Shown here: in pieces, positions 60,464 through 64,000 of the stretch
How positions within the stretch are numbered: position 1 is the first letter of the stretch
How the letters are laid out: each line of letters opens with the position of its first letter
NCBI GenBank assembly: GCA_937890595.1
Contig: CALADM010000030.1
Span: 50,338-114,337 of the forward strand
Direction: 5' to 3'
From: CAJMNU01 sp905214855
GTDB taxonomy: Bacteria; Bacillota; Clostridia; Lachnospirales; Lachnospiraceae
Length of the DNA: 64,000 nt
Position numbers and translations under genes: made by a program
The notes under the pieces: generated by a model
Database searches by the model: none
Seen by the model: only the letters and a program-made list of their open reading frames with translations
Told to the model about the DNA's origin: nothing

Positions 60464-60557
60464 ACACATTTTTTGCACTTCTTTGTATTTTTCATGTTTT
60501 TTGCACTCTTTACACATTTTATGCCTTTTACACTTTTTTACACTTTTCACACATTTT
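60464..60557. repeat. Degenerate T-rich repeats between MATE and glgX
   Basis: Recurring TTTTGCAC/TTTACACATTTT-like units on the plus strand, about nine times with variable spacing. Nothing coding. It directly follows the glgX stop. Confidence 0.45.
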
Positions 60558-60589
60558 AATATCTGGCATGATTTTTTATTTTTTACTGT

Positions 60590-62719
60590 TTAAAATTCCC
60601 TTGCACAAAATACTGCAACAGAACGTGGACGCATCACAAAGCTAGAATCGATCCGCACTTCCTCTCCCTTGGGATAACAATATCTTCCATGCTCATCCCC
60701 ATATGTATTCACGCTCAGATACCAAGTACCCTTTCTCCGATTTGGAAGTGTGATAGAAACATCTTCCCAAAATGCATTTACTGCAATGTACACAATGTCA
60801 TCACAGCCTTTTTCCCTGTCATAACCACTGAAACTGACTGCAAATGTTTTAAGTGCTGACGGATTATATAGTCTGGTTCCATCTGGACCATACAGACACA
60901 TAGATTCTGAGCCATTGACTGCATTGGGCAGTTTTTTTCGGATGGTCGCATGTTCCATACGAAAAGCGATCATAAATTGAAAGAACTCAAATAAATCTCT
61001 GTTTTTTTCCAGCATCCCCCAGTCAAGCCATGAGATCTCATTATCCTGACAATAACAATTGTTGTTTCCATATTGGGTATTGCCAAACTCATCTCCGGCA
61101 AAAAACATTGGTGTTCCCCTGCTACACATCAAGACAGCACATGCATTGCGGATCATACGAAAACGCAGTTTCAAAACCTCCGGATCATCTGTCTCCCCCT
61201 CCACACCACAATTCCAGCTGCGGTTGTCATTGCTTCCATCTGTATTATTCCAGCCATTATTCCAATTGTGCTTTTCATTATAGGAGTATAGATCATAGAG
61301 AGTAAATCCATCATGACATGTCAGGAAATTGACACAAGAATTATATCCGGCATATCTGCCTTCCTCATCCTCTCCGATCTCCCCATATAGATCACTAGAA
61401 CCAGTAATACTCCATGCAGCTGCCGGAGCTTCCCAGAAATCTCCTTTTAAAAAATTACGCAGGCTGTCACGATAACGACCATTCCACTCTGCCCAACGGC
61501 GGCTTGCAGGAAAACGCCCCACCTGATACATACCACCGGCATCCCATGCCTCTGCGATCAGCTTGACATTGCTCAAAACCAAGTCATATGCCAGCGTCTT
61601 TAATAGAGGTGGATTATTCATCGGAGAGCCATCTTCATTACGACCTAGGATACTTGCAAGATCAAAGCGGAAACCATCCACACGGTAATTGACCGTCCAG
61701 TAACGCAGACATTCCAAAATCATCTGACGTACAACCGGATGATTGCAGTTTAACGTGTTTCCACATCCGCTAAAATTATAGTAGTTGCCATCTGGTGTGA
61801 GCATATAGTAGATTTTATTGTCAAATCCCTTAAAACAGAATGTTGGTCCTTTCTCGTTTCCCTCTGCTATATGGTTAAACACAACATCCAAGATCACCTC
61901 GATCCCGTTGTCATGCAGTTCTTTTATAAGTTCCTTTAATTCAGTTCCTTCCTTATTATATTCTTCTGCTGCCGTATAGTTTGTATTCGGTGCAAAAAAA
62001 CCAACCGTATTATATCCCCAATAATCAAATAGCAGTTTTCCATCCACTTCTCTCGCATTCACCGTCTCATCAAATTCAAAAATCGGCATCAGTTCAACTG
62101 CATTAACTCCAAGCTCTTTTAAATAAGGAATCTTCTCCTTCAATCCGGCAAATGTTCCCCTATGTTCCACCCCAGAAGAAGGATGCTGTGTAAATCCCCT
62201 GACATGCAGTTCATAAATGACCAGATCGCTCATCTCTCTGGTGGACTGGGGCATATCTCCCCAGTCAAACACATCATTTACTACACGGGCATGATAGTTT
62301 CCTTCTTTTTTACTTCCCAAAAGTCTCTGTCTGGTCACTGCTCTCGCATATGGATCTAACAGTACTTTCTGTTTGTCAAATAGCAATCCTTTCTCCGGAT
62401 AATAGGAACCATCTACCCGATAGGCATATTCAAAATCTTCCACTTTAAGATCAAATACGATCATAGAATACACATCACCGATCTTATACTCTTCTGGGAA
62501 TGGCAGAACTGCATAAGGTTCTGTCTCATTCTCATGAAACAAAAGCAGTTCACAATGTTTTCCATAATGAGTATGTATCGTAAAATTCACACCACATTGC
62601 AGTGCCATCGCTCCATTTACGTCAAACATCCCCGGACGCACTGGAAATCCGGCAATTTCTCCCATCGGAGTTACAAAAATCGGATAATCCAATGTGTATT
62701 TTTTACCATAAAACTTCAA
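60590..62719 (-). CDS. glgX: Glycogen debranching enzyme (GlgX/isoamylase type)
   Basis: About 709-aa GH13 enzyme. N-terminal CBM48 region (VRPGMFDVNGAMALQCGVNFTIHTH), catalytic barrel with VILDVVFNHIAEGN, VDGFRFDLASILGR (nucleophile Asp), LIAEAWDAGGMYQVG (acid Glu) and FLTCHDGFTLYDL (third Asp), then C-terminal beta domain. It cleaves alpha-1,6 branches in glycogen. I place the start at TTG 62719 with AAGGAG 9 nt upstream; a GTG at 62788 would leave only about 11 nt of leader after the promoter. Monocistronic. Confidence 0.94.
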   Translation of the reverse strand: MKFYGKKYTLDYPIFVTPMGEIAGFPVRPGMFDVNGAMALQCGVNFTIHTHYGKHCELLLFHENETEPYAVLPFPEEYKIGDVYSMIVFDLKVEDFEYAYRVDGSYYPEKGLLFDKQKVLLDPYARAVTRQRLLGSKKEGNYHARVVNDVFDWGDMPQSTREMSDLVIYELHVRGFTQHPSSGVEHRGTFAGLKEKIPYLKELGVNAVELMPIFEFDETVNAREVDGKLLFDYWGYNTVGFFAPNTNYTAAEEYNKEGTELKELIKELHDNGIEVILDVVFNHIAEGNEKGPTFCFKGFDNKIYYMLTPDGNYYNFSGCGNTLNCNHPVVRQMILECLRYWTVNYRVDGFRFDLASILGRNEDGSPMNNPPLLKTLAYDLVLSNVKLIAEAWDAGGMYQVGRFPASRRWAEWNGRYRDSLRNFLKGDFWEAPAAAWSITGSSDLYGEIGEDEEGRYAGYNSCVNFLTCHDGFTLYDLYSYNEKHNWNNGWNNTDGSNDNRSWNCGVEGETDDPEVLKLRFRMIRNACAVLMCSRGTPMFFAGDEFGNTQYGNNNCYCQDNEISWLDWGMLEKNRDLFEFFQFMIAFRMEHATIRKKLPNAVNGSESMCLYGPDGTRLYNPSALKTFAVSFSGYDREKGCDDIVYIAVNAFWEDVSITLPNRRKGTWYLSVNTYGDEHGRYCYPKGEEVRIDSSFVMRPRSVAVFCAREF

Positions 62720-62805
62720 AATCTTTCTCTCCTTTGCCTTTTGTCTGCTTTTTCTCTTGTTCTTTTCCCCTTTGATCCTTTCACACACTGTGCTTTCATA
62801 CTATT

Positions 62806-62834
62806 ATTATATTTAGTTTTTACTTTTCCGTCAA
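62806..62834 (-). promoter_or_regulatory. Promoter of glgX
   Basis: Minus strand: TTGACG (62834-62829), 17-nt spacer, TATAAT (62811-62806). A start near 62799 fits the TTG start codon better than the upstream GTG. Confidence 0.8.
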
Positions 62835-63039
62835 ACAAAGATTCCCATTTTTATCTTTTATTCTGGAAATTTCTGTCAAAAAAAACCTAAAAAAAGAAGG
62901 AAAAAAGAAAAAATTGCAGAAATATGAAAAAAGCTCTGGACTAAAACCATATTTTGTGAGAAAATGTAATCAAGTATGATGTGATAAAATTAACAAAGTA
63001 CTTCACGATTATGATTCTTTAATTGAAAGGAGTTTTAAA

Positions 63040-63732
63040 ATGATTTATTCACATGAAGTAGAAAAAATGTGTAGTGTTGCACAGGGCGTTCATCATGGCG
63101 CTGCTCCAATTCCGGAGGAGGCAAAGTGGGTACAGTCCAAAGAAATCAAAGATATCTCTGGTTTGACACATGGTGTTGGCTGGTGTGCTCCTCAGCAGGG
63201 TGCATGTAAGCTGACTCTGAACGTAAAAGAAGGTATCATTCAGGAGGCTCTGGTTGAGACTCTGGGATGTTCTGGTATGACTCACTCCGCAGCAATGGCA
63301 GCTGAGATCCTTCCGGGAAGAACTTTACTGGAAGCTCTGAACACAGACTTAGTTTGTGATGCTATCAATACTGCTATGAGAGAGCTGTTCTTACAGATCG
63401 TTTACGGAAGAACACAGAGTGCATTCTCTGAGGAAGGTCTTCCGATCGGTGCTGGTCTTGAGGATCTTGGAAAGGGTCTTCGTTCTCAGGTAGGTACTAT
63501 GTATGGTACACTTGCAAAAGGTCCTCGTTACCTTGAGATGGCAGAAGGCTATGTAACTGGTATCGCTCTGGATGCTGACGATCAGATCATTGGCTATCAG
63601 TTCGTAAACCTTGGAAAGATGACAGACTTCATCAAAAAAGGTGATGACGCAAATACCGCTTACGAGAAAGCAAAAGGTCAGTATGGCCGTGTAGCTGACG
63701 CTGTTAAAATTATCGATCCGAGACAGGAATAA
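63040..63732 (+). CDS. Iron-sulfur cluster assembly scaffold protein (IscU/NifU-like)
   Basis: 230 aa. Three conserved Cys in scaffold-like surroundings: GWCAPQQGACKL, ETLGCSGMTHSAAMAAEIL and TDLVCDAINTAM, the IscU spacing. It is longer than IscU (about 130 aa); the C-terminal extension (about 130-230) has GTMYGTLAKGPRYLEMAEGYVTG, a form common in Clostridia. It would hold nascent clusters in the cytosol. AAAGGAG lies 7 nt before the ATG at 63040. No iscS is visible. Gene is codon-rich in highly expressed choices. Confidence 0.88.
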   Translation: MIYSHEVEKMCSVAQGVHHGAAPIPEEAKWVQSKEIKDISGLTHGVGWCAPQQGACKLTLNVKEGIIQEALVETLGCSGMTHSAAMAAEILPGRTLLEALNTDLVCDAINTAMRELFLQIVYGRTQSAFSEEGLPIGAGLEDLGKGLRSQVGTMYGTLAKGPRYLEMAEGYVTGIALDADDQIIGYQFVNLGKMTDFIKKGDDANTAYEKAKGQYGRVADAVKIIDPRQE

Positions 63733-64000
63733 TCCAAATATATTCAGGTTCTCAATTTACTACTACCTAGGCAGAAACCAGAATCGTTTCTGTCATGGAA
63801 CACAGGCAAATATGGCGCTTTAAGGAGAACCGAATAAGTAATTTAAAACAGAACCAAATGTGAGTGAATATACTCAAAGATACTCAAAAATCCAGAGAAT
63901 TAGTTGGTTACTTAAAACTACTGAAATTACAGGAATGAAACCAGAGCAAGTTGAAAAAGTCTTGCTAACTATAGGGTAGAACCTTGTTGGTTGTAATTGA
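63733..64000. other. Unassigned 3' region
   Basis: No convincing gene. Short plus-strand frames occur (for example 63956-63981 ending EKVLLTIG) and a hairpin CAGAAAC/GTTTCTG lies near 63772-63800. It may hold a noncoding element or the remnant of a gene; the window ends here. Confidence 0.4.

Overview
The window looks like chromosome from a low-GC Gram-positive gut anaerobe of the Lachnospiraceae (Clostridia; Blautia-like is my best guess, not proven). Reasons: AGGAGG-type ribosome binding sites throughout, TTGACA/TATAAT promoters, a T-box upstream of thrS, an L20-type infC-rpmI-rplT leader, a minimal SufC/SufB pair, an incomplete oxidative TCA branch with a putative Re-citrate synthase, choline-binding-like cell-wall repeats, and a CpsB/C/D type capsule operon. 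Most genes are on the minus strand.

Region by region. 1-1.2 kb: Fe-S assembly genes sufC and a truncated sufB-like gene. 1.2-2 kb: three tRNA-Leu genes (two tandem CAG copies, one opposing AAG copy), each with its own promoter and terminator. 2-8.8 kb: a metabolic cluster (putative Re-citrate synthase, GntR/FCD regulator, NADP isocitrate dehydrogenase, aconitase, cytidylate-kinase-like protein) that would make 2-oxoglutarate for glutamate synthesis, with a 26-bp perfect palindrome on its promoter. 8.9-24.3 kb: housekeeping (MATE transporters, ilvE, patatin, ECF sigma/anti-sigma pair, tRNA-Asn, infC-rpmI-rplT with an ATT-started infC, EcsC-like, DUF1540, thrS with T-box, Nudix) and a degenerate NodB-like membrane protein.

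24.5-58.6 kb is a large cell-surface polysaccharide region. Its left edge (25.5-28 kb, plus strand) is decayed: a flippase tail, a frameshifted hexapeptide acyltransferase, an SGNH hydrolase, and a radical SAM fragment cut by an IS66 remnant. Then come GDP-L-fucose genes (gmd, fcl, manC, phosphohexomutase), an IS3-family element inside a scar of truncated genes (HTH protein, rfbC, AraC and acyltransferase fragments, VanZ pseudogene), and the assembly genes: flippase, polymerase, six glycosyltransferases, two acetyltransferase-like proteins, nucleotide-sugar dehydrogenase. A 1.3-kb gene-free stretch with internal repeats separates these from the upstream part of the operon: initiating sugar-phosphate transferase, two unknown membrane/secreted proteins, a cell-wall-binding repeat protein, tyrosine kinase CpsD, CpsC and phosphatase CpsB, preceded by a strong promoter. 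All run leftward, so CpsB-C-D would be transcribed first and the sugar-assembly genes last.

58.8-64 kb: a third MATE transporter with a palindromic leader, a GlgX-type glycogen debranching enzyme, and an IscU/NifU-like scaffold protein on the plus strand. Base composition judged by eye is mosaic: the flippase-to-polymerase block is AT-rich, whereas ugd and its two downstream neighbours are clearly GC-richer. All functional calls come from reading translated motifs; no database search was possible.
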